From assembly GCA_964444625.1 (NCBI GenBank), contig CAYUHZ010000012.1, forward strand, positions 1-21,636: 21,636 nt of DNA, written 5' to 3'. The notes beneath the pieces were generated by a model that had not been told where the DNA came from, ran no database searches, and worked only from the letters and a program-made list of their open reading frames with translations. Positions 5,796 to 14,706 of this stretch are shown in pieces. Positions within the stretch are counted from its first letter, which is position 1, and every line of letters starts with the position of its first letter. The stretch comes from CAYUHZ01 sp964444625. GTDB taxonomy: Bacteria; Patescibacteriota; Patescibacteriia; Patescibacteriales; GWC2-42-12. Made by a program: the position numbers and the translations under genes.

Positions 5796-6209
5796 ATGTC
5801 AAAACAATTTGAATTAGATTTCGAGGGCGATTACTTTAAAAGCCCGGATAAAAAGAGCGAGATTTTAAACGAAGATTTGTTGCTAAGAATCGCGGATGAA
5901 TTGCTGGCGCTAAAGGAATATCAAGGGCGGAAAAAATTGGGAATAAGCTTTATTTGGGATCTGGTTGAAAAGTACCAAACTATATCCCATCGAAAAATTA
6001 CCAATGAAGAAGGCTTTATTGAAATAATTTGCCCTGAAATAAAAAGGTTATTATCGTCCCATCTTTCGCAATGCGGTATTGAGTTAAAACTATCATCATC
6101 AAAGCAACAAACCGAGTTCATAAAATCTCCCGAGGATTTAAAGAGGGAAAAAGCGGATCGAGAAAGAAAAGGCCGCAAAAAATGGCCTGATGATTATTAT
6201 GATAACTAA
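5796..6209 (+). CDS. Hypothetical protein, 137 residues, cotranscribed with htrA
   Basis: I do not recognise this protein. The ATG at 5796 is chosen because the frame's earlier ATG (5715) would place both promoter elements inside the gene. From this start the protein begins MSKQFELDFEGDYF and is soluble, with no signal peptide or membrane segment. Residues 26-50 look helical (EDLLLRIADELLALKEY), followed by a mixed region with CPEIKRLLSSHLSQCGIEL. The tail is strongly charged (EDLKREKADRERKGRKKWPDDYYDN) and probably disordered. It ends 6 bp before the htrA start codon, so the two are surely one operon. A nucleic-acid-binding or adaptor role is possible but unsupported. Confidence 0.6.
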   Translation: MSKQFELDFEGDYFKSPDKKSEILNEDLLLRIADELLALKEYQGRKKLGISFIWDLVEKYQTISHRKITNEEGFIEIICPEIKRLLSSHLSQCGIELKLSSSKQQTEFIKSPEDLKREKADRERKGRKKWPDDYYDN

Positions 6210-6215
6210 TATTTT

Positions 6216-7322
6216 ATGAGAAAACGTTTATTATTATTTTTTATTTTTTTTGCCGTAATAACGTCTGTTAGTTTGTTTTTTAATTTTCGCTTTCAAGCAG
6301 TGGCTAATAATTTAATTTTTGATGAACAAGAAGCAACTATTCGCGCAATAAAAAAAATAAACCCGGCAGTGGTCAGTATTGCGGTTAATGAACAACAAGA
6401 AGTGATCTCCGTTGATTTATTAACCGGCAAACAAACAGTTAGCAAAACAAAGAAAACACGAGGATCCGGTAGCGGTTTTTTGATAACGGCTGATGGCCTG
6501 ATCTTAACCAATAAACATGTGGTAAACGCGGCGAACGAAGATTCGGCTGAGTATAGGATAATTCTTAGCACCGGCAAACAATATTTTGCTCAACTTATCG
6601 GCAAAGATCCGATTAATGATTTGGCGGTGTTAAAGATTTTTGATAAAAATTTACCCTACGTTGAACTGGGAGATAGCGATAAATTACAACTAGGACATTC
6701 AGTTATGGCAATCGGTAACGCGCTTGGTCGTTATCAAAACAGCGTGACCAAGGGGATAGTCAGTGGTATGGGCAGAAGCATTGAAGCGTCAGATCAGGCC
6801 GGTAGAGTTCAGGCGTTGGATAATGCCATCCAAACTGATGCCGAAATAAATTTGGGCAATTCCGGCGGTCCGTTGATAGATCTTAACGGCAATGTTGTCG
6901 GCATTAACGTAGCAATTGATCAGTCTGGTTCCGCCATTGGTTTCGCCATACCCATAAATGACGCCAGACCGGTAATCAAAAGTGTTAGAGAAGTTGGTCG
7001 AATCATCAGGCCTAGAGTCGGCGTTAGGTATCTAATGCTGACACCGGAAATCGCTCAGGAAAAAATAATAAATCGCGCTAGCGGCGCTTTGATAATCCGT
7101 TCAACGAGCGGTTCACCAGCTATTTTGCCCGGATCGCCGGCGGATAAGGCTGGCTTGCAAGAGAATGACATAGTCTTTGAAATAAATGCCATTAAAATCG
7201 ACGGTCCCAATACATTGCTTTCAGTGACGCAGAGGTTCAAGCCCGGGGATAAGCTTGGTTTTAAAATACAAAGAGGTGATAAGATTATCATTGCTACGGT
7301 AGTACTAGATGAATTTAAATAA
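6216..7322 (+). CDS. htrA: HtrA/DegP-type serine protease with PDZ domain
   Basis: This 368-residue membrane-anchored or secreted protease would act outside the cytoplasmic membrane in quality control of envelope proteins. An N-terminal hydrophobic segment (about 5-30) acts as signal or anchor. The trypsin-like domain follows, with catalytic H101 (TNKHVV), D135 (NDLAVLKI) and S216 (GNSGGPL), all in canonical contexts. A single C-terminal PDZ domain covers roughly 265-365, including SPADKAGLQENDIVFEIN. One PDZ rather than two fits the HhoA/DegS-like subgroup. It is the second gene of an operon with the unknown protein at 5796. The divergent partner is cheC; no functional link is visible. Confidence 0.93.
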   Translation: MRKRLLLFFIFFAVITSVSLFFNFRFQAVANNLIFDEQEATIRAIKKINPAVVSIAVNEQQEVISVDLLTGKQTVSKTKKTRGSGSGFLITADGLILTNKHVVNAANEDSAEYRIILSTGKQYFAQLIGKDPINDLAVLKIFDKNLPYVELGDSDKLQLGHSVMAIGNALGRYQNSVTKGIVSGMGRSIEASDQAGRVQALDNAIQTDAEINLGNSGGPLIDLNGNVVGINVAIDQSGSAIGFAIPINDARPVIKSVREVGRIIRPRVGVRYLMLTPEIAQEKIINRASGALIIRSTSGSPAILPGSPADKAGLQENDIVFEINAIKIDGPNTLLSVTQRFKPGDKLGFKIQRGDKIIIATVVLDEFK

Positions 7323-7331
7323 ATAATTCAC

Positions 7332-7349
7332 ACTGCGGTCTCTGCCGCA
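7332..7349 (+). terminator. Hairpin after htrA, possible weak terminator
   Basis: CTGCGG (7332-7337) and CCGCAG (7344-7349) form a perfect 6-bp GC-rich stem with a 6-nt loop, 10 bp after the htrA stop codon. No T-run directly follows, so termination is uncertain; the next T-run lies at 7377-7385. Confidence 0.35.
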
Positions 7350-7364
7350 GGGTAATTTACTGGT

Positions 7365-7393
7365 CTTGCGTAATTTATTTTTTTTATTATAAT
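7365..7393 (+). promoter_or_regulatory. Sigma-70-type promoter for the ABC transporter operon
   Basis: TTGCGT (7365-7370) and TATAAT (7388-7393) are separated by an ideal 17-bp spacer. The -10 lies in a 22-bp perfect palindrome (7379-7400, T7-ATTATAAT-A7). The first gene starts at 7454, leaving a ~55-nt leader. Confidence 0.5.
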
Positions 7394-7453
7394 AAAAAAA
7401 GAATTATTATTTGTTTAAAAACGGATTATAAATTGAAGAAATAAAGCGTATTT

Positions 7454-8383
7454 ATGATAGAGATTAAAAATTTAACTAAGAAAATTGGGGATAATACGAT
7501 TATTGATAATATTACTTTCTCCGTAAAAAAGGGGGAAGTATTGGGCTTTCTTGGTCCTAATGGCGCCGGCAAAACAACTACCATGAAGATATTGACCACT
7601 TTTTGGAATCCGAGCAGTGGGTCGGTTGTTGTCAACGGAAAAGAGTTATCCGGCAATCAATTAGCCGCTAGGAGCATAATCGGCTATTTGCCGGAAATGG
7701 TTCCGCTGTATGACGATCTGATGGTGTTTGAATATTTAAAATTTATCGGAGAAATCAGAGGGATAAAAAAATCTGATATCATAAAAAGAATCAAGGAATT
7801 GGTCGTGATTTGCGGTTTGGAAAAAGTGATCAAGAAGCCGATCGATGAACTGTCCAAAGGCTATCGCCAAAGAGTCGGTTTGGCCCAGGCGATTATGCAT
7901 AACCCGGAAATTTTGATTCTTGATGAACCGACTACCGGTCTTGATCCCAATCAGATCGCAGAAATCAGGGATCTGATAAAAAAACTCGGCCAAGAAAAAA
8001 CAGTCATATTTTCCACCCATATTTTGGGCGAAGTCAGCCTAACCTGCGATCGGGCAATCATAATAAATAACGGGAAAATAGTCGGAGAAGGCAAGCCGTC
8101 AGAATTATCAACTTTGATTAAGTCGCAAGACTTGATTTATATAAAAATAAAGGGTCCCAAAGAAGAAGTTGAAAAAAAATTAAACCAATTAGACAATATT
8201 GATAAAGTGATAGCAAGGGACAAAGAAGCCGAAAATTCTTACGGATATGAGATTACGCCGCGCCCCGGCATTGATTTGCGCGAAGAGCTTTCATCGTCAG
8301 TGGCAAGATCGGGTTGGATAATTTTGGAATTATATAAAAAATCAACCAACTTGGAAGACGTGTTCAGGGAGTTAACAAAGTAA
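7454..8383 (+). CDS. ABC transporter ATP-binding protein (GldA/NatA-like)
   Basis: This 309-residue cytoplasmic ATPase powers the membrane permease encoded next. Walker A is GPNGAGKT (34-41), the signature is LSKGYRQR (133-140), Walker B is ILILDEPT (153-160), and the switch His is H189 in STHI. The Q-loop position reads IGYLPE rather than having Gln, as in GldA-type ATPases. Residues after about 220 form the C-terminal extension seen in ABC-2 exporter ATPases of this type. The permease starts 12 bp later. Together with the GldG-like and DUF4340 genes this is a conserved four-part exporter unit whose substrate is unknown; the Gld name reflects homology and does not show gliding. Confidence 0.9.
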   Translation: MIEIKNLTKKIGDNTIIDNITFSVKKGEVLGFLGPNGAGKTTTMKILTTFWNPSSGSVVVNGKELSGNQLAARSIIGYLPEMVPLYDDLMVFEYLKFIGEIRGIKKSDIIKRIKELVVICGLEKVIKKPIDELSKGYRQRVGLAQAIMHNPEILILDEPTTGLDPNQIAEIRDLIKKLGQEKTVIFSTHILGEVSLTCDRAIIINNGKIVGEGKPSELSTLIKSQDLIYIKIKGPKEEVEKKLNQLDNIDKVIARDKEAENSYGYEITPRPGIDLREELSSSVARSGWIILELYKKSTNLEDVFRELTK

Positions 8384-8395
8384 TGGGCATTTATT

Positions 8396-9127
8396 ATGAA
8401 TAAAAAATATTATCAAACTGTGTACGTTTTATTCAAAAAAGAGTTGATGTCTTACTTCAACTCTCCGATTGCCTATATTTTCGTGGGAGTTTTTTTGATT
8501 GTTGGCAACTGGTTGTTTTTCAACAGCTTTTATCTGGTCGGCCAAGCAAATATGCGCAATTATTTCGTCTTGTTACCTTGGATTTTTCTTTTTCTTTCGC
8601 CGGCGGTAACTATGAGATTGTGGGCAGAAGAAAAGAAGAGCGGAACAATTGAATTTTTATTGACTTTGCCACTTACTGACTGGCAAGCCGTATTGGCGAA
8701 GTTTTTTAGCGCACTGTCGTTTATTGCCGTTGCCTTGCTTTTGACTTTTACTCTGCCCATGACAGTGGCTTATGCCGGCAATCTTGATTGGGGTCCGGTT
8801 ATCGGCGGTTATTTGGGAGCTTTGTTGTTAGCCGGCTCTTATTTGTCGCTTGGCTTGTTTGTTTCCGGCTTGACCAAGAATCAGATTATTGCCTTTATTT
8901 TATCCCTGGTTGCTTGTTTCACGGCATTTATCATCGGCGCTGATTTTGTTCTCGCAAGCGCGCCGAAATTCGCTCAGCCGATCATGGGCTTTTTGGGTCT
9001 GGGCAACCATTTTTATAATATCGCCAAAGGCGTGATAGACAGCAAAGATGTCTTTTATTATCTGTCTTTTATCTATCTCTTTCTTTGGCTTAACACTAAA
9101 ACAATAGCAAATAGAAATTGGAAATAG
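8396..9127 (+). CDS. ABC-2 type permease, GldF-like
   Basis: This 243-residue integral membrane protein has about six hydrophobic segments (near 24-44, 56-76, 103-126, 138-158, 163-183 and 220-236). Between the second and third lies RLWAEEKKSGTIEFLLTLP (74-92), the conserved cytoplasmic element of ABC-2 permeases that contacts the ATPase. Length and layout match GldF-like half-transporters, which work as dimers with the ATPase encoded upstream. The next gene begins 9 bp after the stop codon. The substrate is unknown. Confidence 0.88.
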   Translation: MNKKYYQTVYVLFKKELMSYFNSPIAYIFVGVFLIVGNWLFFNSFYLVGQANMRNYFVLLPWIFLFLSPAVTMRLWAEEKKSGTIEFLLTLPLTDWQAVLAKFFSALSFIAVALLLTFTLPMTVAYAGNLDWGPVIGGYLGALLLAGSYLSLGLFVSGLTKNQIIAFILSLVACFTAFIIGADFVLASAPKFAQPIMGFLGLGNHFYNIAKGVIDSKDVFYYLSFIYLFLWLNTKTIANRNWK

Positions 9128-9136
9128 CGATATTTT

Positions 9137-10669
9137 ATGAATTTATCCAATAATATTAAAAAACAAAGCGATTGGTATCTTACTGTTTTTATTGTACTGG
9201 GAATTTTGATCATGCTGAATTATTTTTCCTATCAGATGTTTTATCGTTGGGATATTACCCAGAACGGAGATTATTCACTCTCAGATTCAAGCAAGCAAAC
9301 TGCTAGTGAAGTAGACGATATTGTTCAAATAAAACTTTACTTCAGCCAAGAATTGCCACCGCAATATATCAATTTGAAGCAAGAGGTTTCCGATATTTTG
9401 GATGAATACGCGAGCCATGCCAAAAATAAAATCACTTACGAATATATCGATCCGAAGGTCGATCAATCAACCCAACAGCAAGTTGCTATGATGGGCATTC
9501 CTCAGCTGCAGTTTAATGTTTTGGAAAAAGATAAATATCAGGTGGTTAACGGATATTTGGGCATGGTTATCCAATATGGCGATAAACGCGAAGTTATTCC
9601 GATGGTTCTTGATACCACGGATTTGGAATATCGCGTTACCCTCGGTCTTAAAAAAGTTACAAATCAGAATATGCCAGCAGTCGGGTTGGTTACCAGCCAC
9701 GGTTGCGCCAGTCCGAAAAAAGACTTGGCCACTGTTTACAAAAAATTAAGCGAGCTTTATGAAGTAACGGAGATAGATCTTTCCGCTAGCAAAAATATCT
9801 CAGCTGATCTTCAGACTTTACTTATCATCGGGCCGACACAGAAATTCAGCGAAGAAGAGTTGAAGAGGATAGACGCTTTTTTGCTTGCCGAAAATTCATT
9901 GATGATTTTGGCTGACGGAGTGAATTATGAAGAAGGCTTGTCAGCCAGCATCAACGACGTCGGTTTGCAGAGTTTGCTGACGACATACGGAATAAAATAT
10001 AACCACGACTTGGTAATGGATTTTGCTTCAAATGAAATGGCCTCTTTCACTCAGGGCTACATGTCATATGCTACCAACTATCCCTTTTGGCCAAAAATCA
10101 GAAGCGATGGTTTTGACAAAAATAATCTGGCGGTTGCCAAGCTCGAAAGCCTGGCTCTTCCTTGGGTCAGCAGTCTCAGTTCAAGCCTTACCAGTTCTTA
10201 CGAAAGGCAAATTTCTTATTTGGCGAAAACTTCCGCCAAGTCAGCTATTCAATCGGAAAATTTCAATTTAAATCCACAAAATATCGCTTTGCCCGAAAGC
10301 TTTAATCAGTACGCGGTAGCCGTACAGATTGTTGGAAAATTCAAGAGCGCTTACGGCGATCAAATGACAGATAATGCGCGCCTAGTGGTAGTGGGGGACA
10401 GTGATTTTATTCGTGACGGATTTTTGCGCAAAACTTCCGACAATTTGATTTTTTTCCAGAACTTGGTTGATGGTTTGACTTTGGATCAAAACTTAATTTC
10501 TATCAGATCCAAAGGAATATCGGAGCGCCCGCTTAAAGAATTGCCAGATAGCATCAAGATGGTTTTGCGATATTTTAATGTTTTTCTGGTGACTTTGCTG
10601 TTTGTCCTTTTCGGCGTAGTTCGTTATTGGTTGCGCCGGAGGGTTAAATTTGCCGACGATATTAACTAA
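9137..10669 (+). CDS. GldG-like ABC transporter auxiliary protein
   Basis: This 510-residue protein has one N-terminal membrane segment (about 14-36), a large extracytoplasmic domain and a second membrane segment near the C-terminus (about 478-500), ending in a basic tail. The start region FYRWDITQNGDYSLSDSSKQ followed by a VQIKLYFSQELPP strand is typical of the auxiliary component of ABC-type uncharacterised (GldG/ABC_transp_aux) systems. A Rossmann-like middle region contains VGLVTSHGC, LLIIGPTQKFSEEELKRIDAFL and VVGDSDFIRDG. The extracytoplasmic domain probably contacts the cargo or the wall; this is inference. It lies inside the four-gene operon. Confidence 0.82.
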   Translation: MNLSNNIKKQSDWYLTVFIVLGILIMLNYFSYQMFYRWDITQNGDYSLSDSSKQTASEVDDIVQIKLYFSQELPPQYINLKQEVSDILDEYASHAKNKITYEYIDPKVDQSTQQQVAMMGIPQLQFNVLEKDKYQVVNGYLGMVIQYGDKREVIPMVLDTTDLEYRVTLGLKKVTNQNMPAVGLVTSHGCASPKKDLATVYKKLSELYEVTEIDLSASKNISADLQTLLIIGPTQKFSEEELKRIDAFLLAENSLMILADGVNYEEGLSASINDVGLQSLLTTYGIKYNHDLVMDFASNEMASFTQGYMSYATNYPFWPKIRSDGFDKNNLAVAKLESLALPWVSSLSSSLTSSYERQISYLAKTSAKSAIQSENFNLNPQNIALPESFNQYAVAVQIVGKFKSAYGDQMTDNARLVVVGDSDFIRDGFLRKTSDNLIFFQNLVDGLTLDQNLISIRSKGISERPLKELPDSIKMVLRYFNVFLVTLLFVLFGVVRYWLRRRVKFADDIN

Positions 10670-10676
10670 ACAAGAT

Positions 10677-11588
10677 ATGAGTGAAAAAAATATAAAACTG
10701 GGGGCTATTTTATTGATTATGATATTTGTGGCTTATTTATATCAGGGACCGTGGCAAGCGTGGCGGACAGAGAAGAAATCACCGAAAAATTTTTTTGCAA
10801 AAATTGATTTTAGCAAAGTTGACAAGCTGGAAATTTTCACCAACAACAAGGCGACAACGCTTGAAAAAAACAAAGATCGCTGGCTGGTTGGCGGCACCAA
10901 GGATTTTTTCGTTAACCAAGAGTTGATTTCCGAAATTTTTGATAAATTTGAACAAACCAAGCTGGCAAAATTGGAATTGGCAGGCACGACCAAGGAAAAA
11001 AAGCAATCTTTCATGACTGATCAAAACGGGATTAGGGTGAATGTTTTTCAAGCTGGCAACAAAATCCTCGATTTTATCATTGGCAAAATGAGCAATGATT
11101 ATCTAGGGGTTTACTTAGCCCTTCCCGATAGCAATGACACTTTTTATCTCGGGGTGGATCTTTTTGGACCGTTTAGCCAGGAAGATTGGCGCGATAAGAC
11201 TATTTTTTCAGTCGATAAAGATTTGATTACTCAAATACGGTTTCAATATCCAAGACAGGAGTTTTCAGTAGGGAAAAAAGATGATGCTTGGCAAGGAATC
11301 TCTCCGAGGATTTTTCCGGTTGATAAAGGAAAAATAGAAGAGATATTGGCCATAATGTCCAGTCTTCAAGCCTCAAGCATACCGGAACAAAAATTTGACG
11401 GCACTGATCTGGAAAAAAATTTAATAATAGTAAGCGCTACCGGCGAAGGCATTGACAACACCATAATGGTAGGTCGATCGAATCGGGATGGTTATTATTA
11501 TGCCAAACGCGCGGATAGCGATAATATTTATTTGATAACTAAGGAACAGCAAGCTTTATTAGTGCAGAAAATTGAAACCTTGAAATAA
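10677..11588 (+). CDS. DUF4340 membrane-anchored protein
   Basis: The protein has 303 residues from the ATG at 10677. An in-frame ATG at 10650 would overlap the previous gene and add a non-conserved stub, so the later start is preferred. One N-terminal membrane segment (about 7-22, LGAILLIMIFVAYLY) anchors a long extracytoplasmic region. Its repeated modules of the DUF4340 type include KVDKLEIFTNNKATTLEKNKDRWLVGG (about 43-69) and a second TQIRFQYPRQEFSVGKKDDAWQGI unit. DUF4340 proteins commonly follow GldG-like genes. They are thought to be part of the same transporter, but the function is unknown. It is the last gene of the operon, followed by a strong terminator. Confidence 0.78.
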   Translation: MSEKNIKLGAILLIMIFVAYLYQGPWQAWRTEKKSPKNFFAKIDFSKVDKLEIFTNNKATTLEKNKDRWLVGGTKDFFVNQELISEIFDKFEQTKLAKLELAGTTKEKKQSFMTDQNGIRVNVFQAGNKILDFIIGKMSNDYLGVYLALPDSNDTFYLGVDLFGPFSQEDWRDKTIFSVDKDLITQIRFQYPRQEFSVGKKDDAWQGISPRIFPVDKGKIEEILAIMSSLQASSIPEQKFDGTDLEKNLIIVSATGEGIDNTIMVGRSNRDGYYYAKRADSDNIYLITKEQQALLVQKIETLK

Positions 11589-11606
11589 TTTCAAATGAAA
11601 CAAGAC

Positions 11607-11633
11607 AAGAACAGGTGTGATCCTGTTCTTTTT
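11607..11633 (+). terminator. Strong intrinsic terminator of the ABC operon
   Basis: AAGAACAGG (11607-11615) and CCTGTTCTT (11622-11630) form a perfect 9-bp stem with a 6-nt loop, running directly into a T-run (11629-11633). It lies 19 bp after the DUF4340 stop codon. Confidence 0.88.
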
Positions 11634-11657
11634 AAATAAATTATGCTATGATTTGTT

Positions 11658-11663
11658 TATAAT
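11658..11663 (+). promoter_or_regulatory. -10 box for the PfkB-ACD-mutM operon
   Basis: TATAAT (11658-11663) lies 17 bp before the ATG at 11681, giving a transcript with only a ~10-nt leader. No convincing -35 is seen. It lies after the upstream terminator and so is the natural promoter for this operon. Confidence 0.4.
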
Positions 11664-11680
11664 AAATTATCAAAAAAATT

Positions 11681-12661
11681 ATGAAATTTGATGTTATAAT
11701 AGTTGGCGGCGCGACCGAGGATATTACTTTTAATACCGAGGAAGGCGTTTTGATTGATAACCGCCAAGACGTTTTACGGCAGAAGCTGTTAGCCTTTGAG
11801 TATGGAGCAAAAATTAAAATAGAGGACGCTTTTTCAACTTTTGGCGGCGGGGCGGCTAATGCCGCGGTTTGCATCTCCAGGCTTGGCTTCAAAGTCGCCG
11901 CGCTGATTTCGGTTGGCGATGATGAACGCGGACAAAAAATAAAGCAAAATCTAAGAGATAACGGAGTAAATGTTGATTTTGTCAAGGCAACCAAGAAGAA
12001 AGAAACCGGTTTTTCTTTCGTTCTGGTAGGAAAAAATAATGAACATATCGTTTTCTCTAATCGTGGAGCAAATACAGAGCTAACAATTACCGCCAAGGAA
12101 CAGCGAATAATGAAGCAAGCCAAGTGGATCTACCTTACTTCAATCTCAGGACACTGGGACCGGGTTCTGGCAAAAGTTTTCCAATCAACCGGACCCAGGA
12201 TAGCATGGAACCCCGGCCACATTCAATTGAAAAGCGGAATTAAAAAACTAGGAAAGTATTTCAAATTAACCGAAATTCTGGTGGTAAATAAGGACGAAGC
12301 GATAGAGCTAGCTATGTCTGATCCAAGTTTTAAGTTAAAACCTTTGCAATTTATTAATGAAATAGGTAATTTATTGAGAATTATCAAGAGCTTCGGGCCT
12401 AAAATAGCGGTTATCACAAACGGCAAAAACGGCGCCCACGCTTTTGACGGCCGGCAAGTGATTTATCAGCCGATAATTAAAGTTAAAACCGGCTTGAACT
12501 CCACTGGCGCGGGTGACGCTTTTGGTTCGTCCTTTGTCGCCGGGTTGGAGCTTTATCAATATGACATTAAAAAAGCCTTGGGCTTGAGCGCAAAAAATTC
12601 TTCTCAAGTCGTAGCTCATATCGGTGCTCAAACCGGCTTGATTTATAGGAAGGACGTTTGA
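11681..12661 (+). CDS. PfkB/ribokinase-family carbohydrate kinase
   Basis: This 326-residue cytoplasmic kinase phosphorylates a sugar or nucleoside with ATP. The N-terminal VGGATEDI is followed by FGGGAANAAVCISRLG (54-69), the family's substrate loop. NKDE is the NxxE motif for magnesium and phosphate. NSTGAGDAFGSSF (273-285) is the second PfkB signature and contains catalytic Asp279 and the anion hole. The substrate cannot be told from the sequence: adenosine, fructose or ribose-type sugars are all possible. It is first in an operon, 16 bp before the acetyl-CoA synthetase gene. It is likely the only sugar kinase in the window. Confidence 0.87.
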   Translation: MKFDVIIVGGATEDITFNTEEGVLIDNRQDVLRQKLLAFEYGAKIKIEDAFSTFGGGAANAAVCISRLGFKVAALISVGDDERGQKIKQNLRDNGVNVDFVKATKKKETGFSFVLVGKNNEHIVFSNRGANTELTITAKEQRIMKQAKWIYLTSISGHWDRVLAKVFQSTGPRIAWNPGHIQLKSGIKKLGKYFKLTEILVVNKDEAIELAMSDPSFKLKPLQFINEIGNLLRIIKSFGPKIAVITNGKNGAHAFDGRQVIYQPIIKVKTGLNSTGAGDAFGSSFVAGLELYQYDIKKALGLSAKNSSQVVAHIGAQTGLIYRKDV

Positions 12662-12677
12662 TTTATTCGCTACCAAT

Positions 12678-14702
12678 ATGATGATAGAAAAATTATTTAA
12701 CCCAAAATCAATAGCGGTTATTGGCGCGTCATCCAATAAGAAAAAACTTGGCTATCAAATCATTGACAATTTAAAGAAGGGAGGTTTTTCAGGCGCGGTT
12801 TATCCGGTAAATTTATCAGCAAAAAGAATAAACTCATTCAGGGTTTATGCCGATATAAATGATATCAAGGGCACCGTTGATCTGGTAGAAATAGTTATTC
12901 CTGCTGAATTGGTGGCGCCAGAGGTTGATAAATGCGCTAAAAAAGGCATAAAAAATATCATAATTATCAGCGCTGGCTTTTCCGAGAGTGCCAGCGGCGG
13001 CAAGGCGAAAGAAGAAGAGTTAAAAAAAATCGCTCGTACCCATGGCTTGAATATTCTTGGCCCCAATTGTTTTGGTCTCATCTCCACTGACCGGAAATTG
13101 AATACTACTTTTGCTAAAACTAAAGCTTTGGCCGGGAGGATTGGTTTTATTTCTCAATCAGGCGCCATTGGCAGCGCGGTGTTGGACTGGGCTGAAAAAA
13201 AATCAGTCGGTTTTTCCAAGTTTGTTAGTTTGGGCAACAAAGCGGTTTTGGATGAATGCGATTTTTTTGAATATTTTAAGAATGACGATAAAACCGATTT
13301 GGCAGTAGCTTATTTAGAAAATATTAAGAACGGACATCGTTTTTTGCAGGTTGTATCAAAATTAGCCAGAATCAAGCCGGTAGCCATCTTGAAAGCCGGG
13401 AGAAGCGAGGCTGGCGCTCATGCGGCGCTTTCCCATACCGGCAGTCTGGTCGGTTCGGATGCCGTGATCAAAGCCGCTTTTGCCAGATGCGGCGTGTTGG
13501 TGCTTGACGACATTGGAGAAATGTTTGATTTAATGCTTTTTTACCGCAGAAAGTTTATAATGACCAATAATAAGATTTTTTTGGTTTCCAATGCGGGAGG
13601 ACCATTGGTTTTGGCCGCAGACGAGATCAGCCAATGCGGCTTGGAGTTGGCTGGTTTTGAGCAAAAAACGATAATGACATTGATGAAGAAGTTGCCAGCA
13701 ATCGTTAGTATAAAAAACCCACTGGATTTAATTGGCGATGCGGATGCCGATAGATATAAAATCGCTCTAGAGAATATTTTAAAAGACAATAACGCCGATA
13801 CTTTATTAACGCTCCTTACTCCGCAAACTTCCTCGGAGATTGATAAAACCGCCGAAATAATATCAGCTCTGTCAAATAAGCATGCTAAAAAAACTATTTG
13901 CGCCAGCTTTATCGGCGGTTCATCCGTGAAAAATGCTTCCAAAATTTTTTCCGAGAAAAAAGTCGCTCATTTTGACTTTCCTTATCGCGCTATCAAAGCG
14001 CTTAGCAAATTGTCAAGCAATCAAGCGGTCAGAAAGCAAATTAAGCCCTACCTGCGGCCCCTGGCAAAGGCGGTTCAACCAAGCAAACTACAATTAGATT
14101 ACTTATCGGCCTTGTCTATTTTAAATAAATACGGAATTAAAACCGTAAAAAGCGATAGGGTGACTCAACCAAGAGATCTATTGGATTTAGAATATCCGCT
14201 TGCCTTGAAAGTTGTCGGAGAAAAATTGATTCATAAAACAGAAGATAAAGCAGTCGTTCTAAATATCAAAGGTCCCGATCAGGCGACAAGAATATTTGCC
14301 GGATTCAAGGGTCTATTGGAAAAAGAAGGCAATTATTGCTTGGCCCAAACAATGGTCAAGGGAACGGAAATAATTTTGGGCTTCAAACGAGACCAATCAT
14401 TCGGGCCAATTTTAATGGTTGGTTGGGGCGGTGTTTATGCGGAAGTATTGAAAGATGCGATTTTTTTGATAGATGACATAGGACTCCGAGAAGCGAAAGA
14501 TGCGATAAAAAAATTGAAGGTTTATCGAATATTGGCCGGAATAAGAGGCCAAGAACGAGGCAATATTGACGCTCTGGTTCAGGCATTGGTTTCTCTGGCA
14601 AAAATTGCCCAAGAAAATCCAGAAATCAGCGAGTTGGACATCAATCCTTTGTTCGTCAACGGCGACGAGGCTATCGCCGCCGACGTCAGAATAATTAAAT
14701 AA
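12678..14702 (+). CDS. ADP-forming acetyl-CoA synthetase, fused alpha-beta (acyl-CoA synthetase)
   Basis: This 674-residue cytoplasmic enzyme converts acetyl-CoA, ADP and phosphate to acetate, CoA and ATP, giving substrate-level ATP during fermentation. The alpha part holds the CoA-binding Rossmann domain (MMIEKLFNPKSIAVIGASSN, 1-20), GPNCFG (128-133) and SQSG (159-162). The phospho-acceptor His253 is in LSHTGSLVGS. NPLDLIGDA follows. The beta part from about 474 is an ATP-grasp domain with LALKVVGEKLIHKTEDKAVVLNIK and ELDINPLFVNGDEAIAADVRI. Acyl substrate specificity is unknown. The fused alpha-beta order is common in archaea and small-genome bacteria. It starts 16 bp after the kinase gene and ends 4 bp before mutM. 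Confidence 0.93.
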   Translation: MMIEKLFNPKSIAVIGASSNKKKLGYQIIDNLKKGGFSGAVYPVNLSAKRINSFRVYADINDIKGTVDLVEIVIPAELVAPEVDKCAKKGIKNIIIISAGFSESASGGKAKEEELKKIARTHGLNILGPNCFGLISTDRKLNTTFAKTKALAGRIGFISQSGAIGSAVLDWAEKKSVGFSKFVSLGNKAVLDECDFFEYFKNDDKTDLAVAYLENIKNGHRFLQVVSKLARIKPVAILKAGRSEAGAHAALSHTGSLVGSDAVIKAAFARCGVLVLDDIGEMFDLMLFYRRKFIMTNNKIFLVSNAGGPLVLAADEISQCGLELAGFEQKTIMTLMKKLPAIVSIKNPLDLIGDADADRYKIALENILKDNNADTLLTLLTPQTSSEIDKTAEIISALSNKHAKKTICASFIGGSSVKNASKIFSEKKVAHFDFPYRAIKALSKLSSNQAVRKQIKPYLRPLAKAVQPSKLQLDYLSALSILNKYGIKTVKSDRVTQPRDLLDLEYPLALKVVGEKLIHKTEDKAVVLNIKGPDQATRIFAGFKGLLEKEGNYCLAQTMVKGTEIILGFKRDQSFGPILMVGWGGVYAEVLKDAIFLIDDIGLREAKDAIKKLKVYRILAGIRGQERGNIDALVQALVSLAKIAQENPEISELDINPLFVNGDEAIAADVRIIK

Positions 14703-14706
14703 GACT

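Noticed and set aside
10650..10676. Upstream ATG for the DUF4340 gene
   Set aside because: It overlaps the GldG-like gene by 20 bp and adds nine residues before a normal N-terminal anchor.
7454..11588. Gliding motility machinery
   Set aside because: Only the GldA/F/G-like transporter part is present; none of the gliding motor or adhesin genes are seen, and similar exporters occur in non-gliding bacteria.
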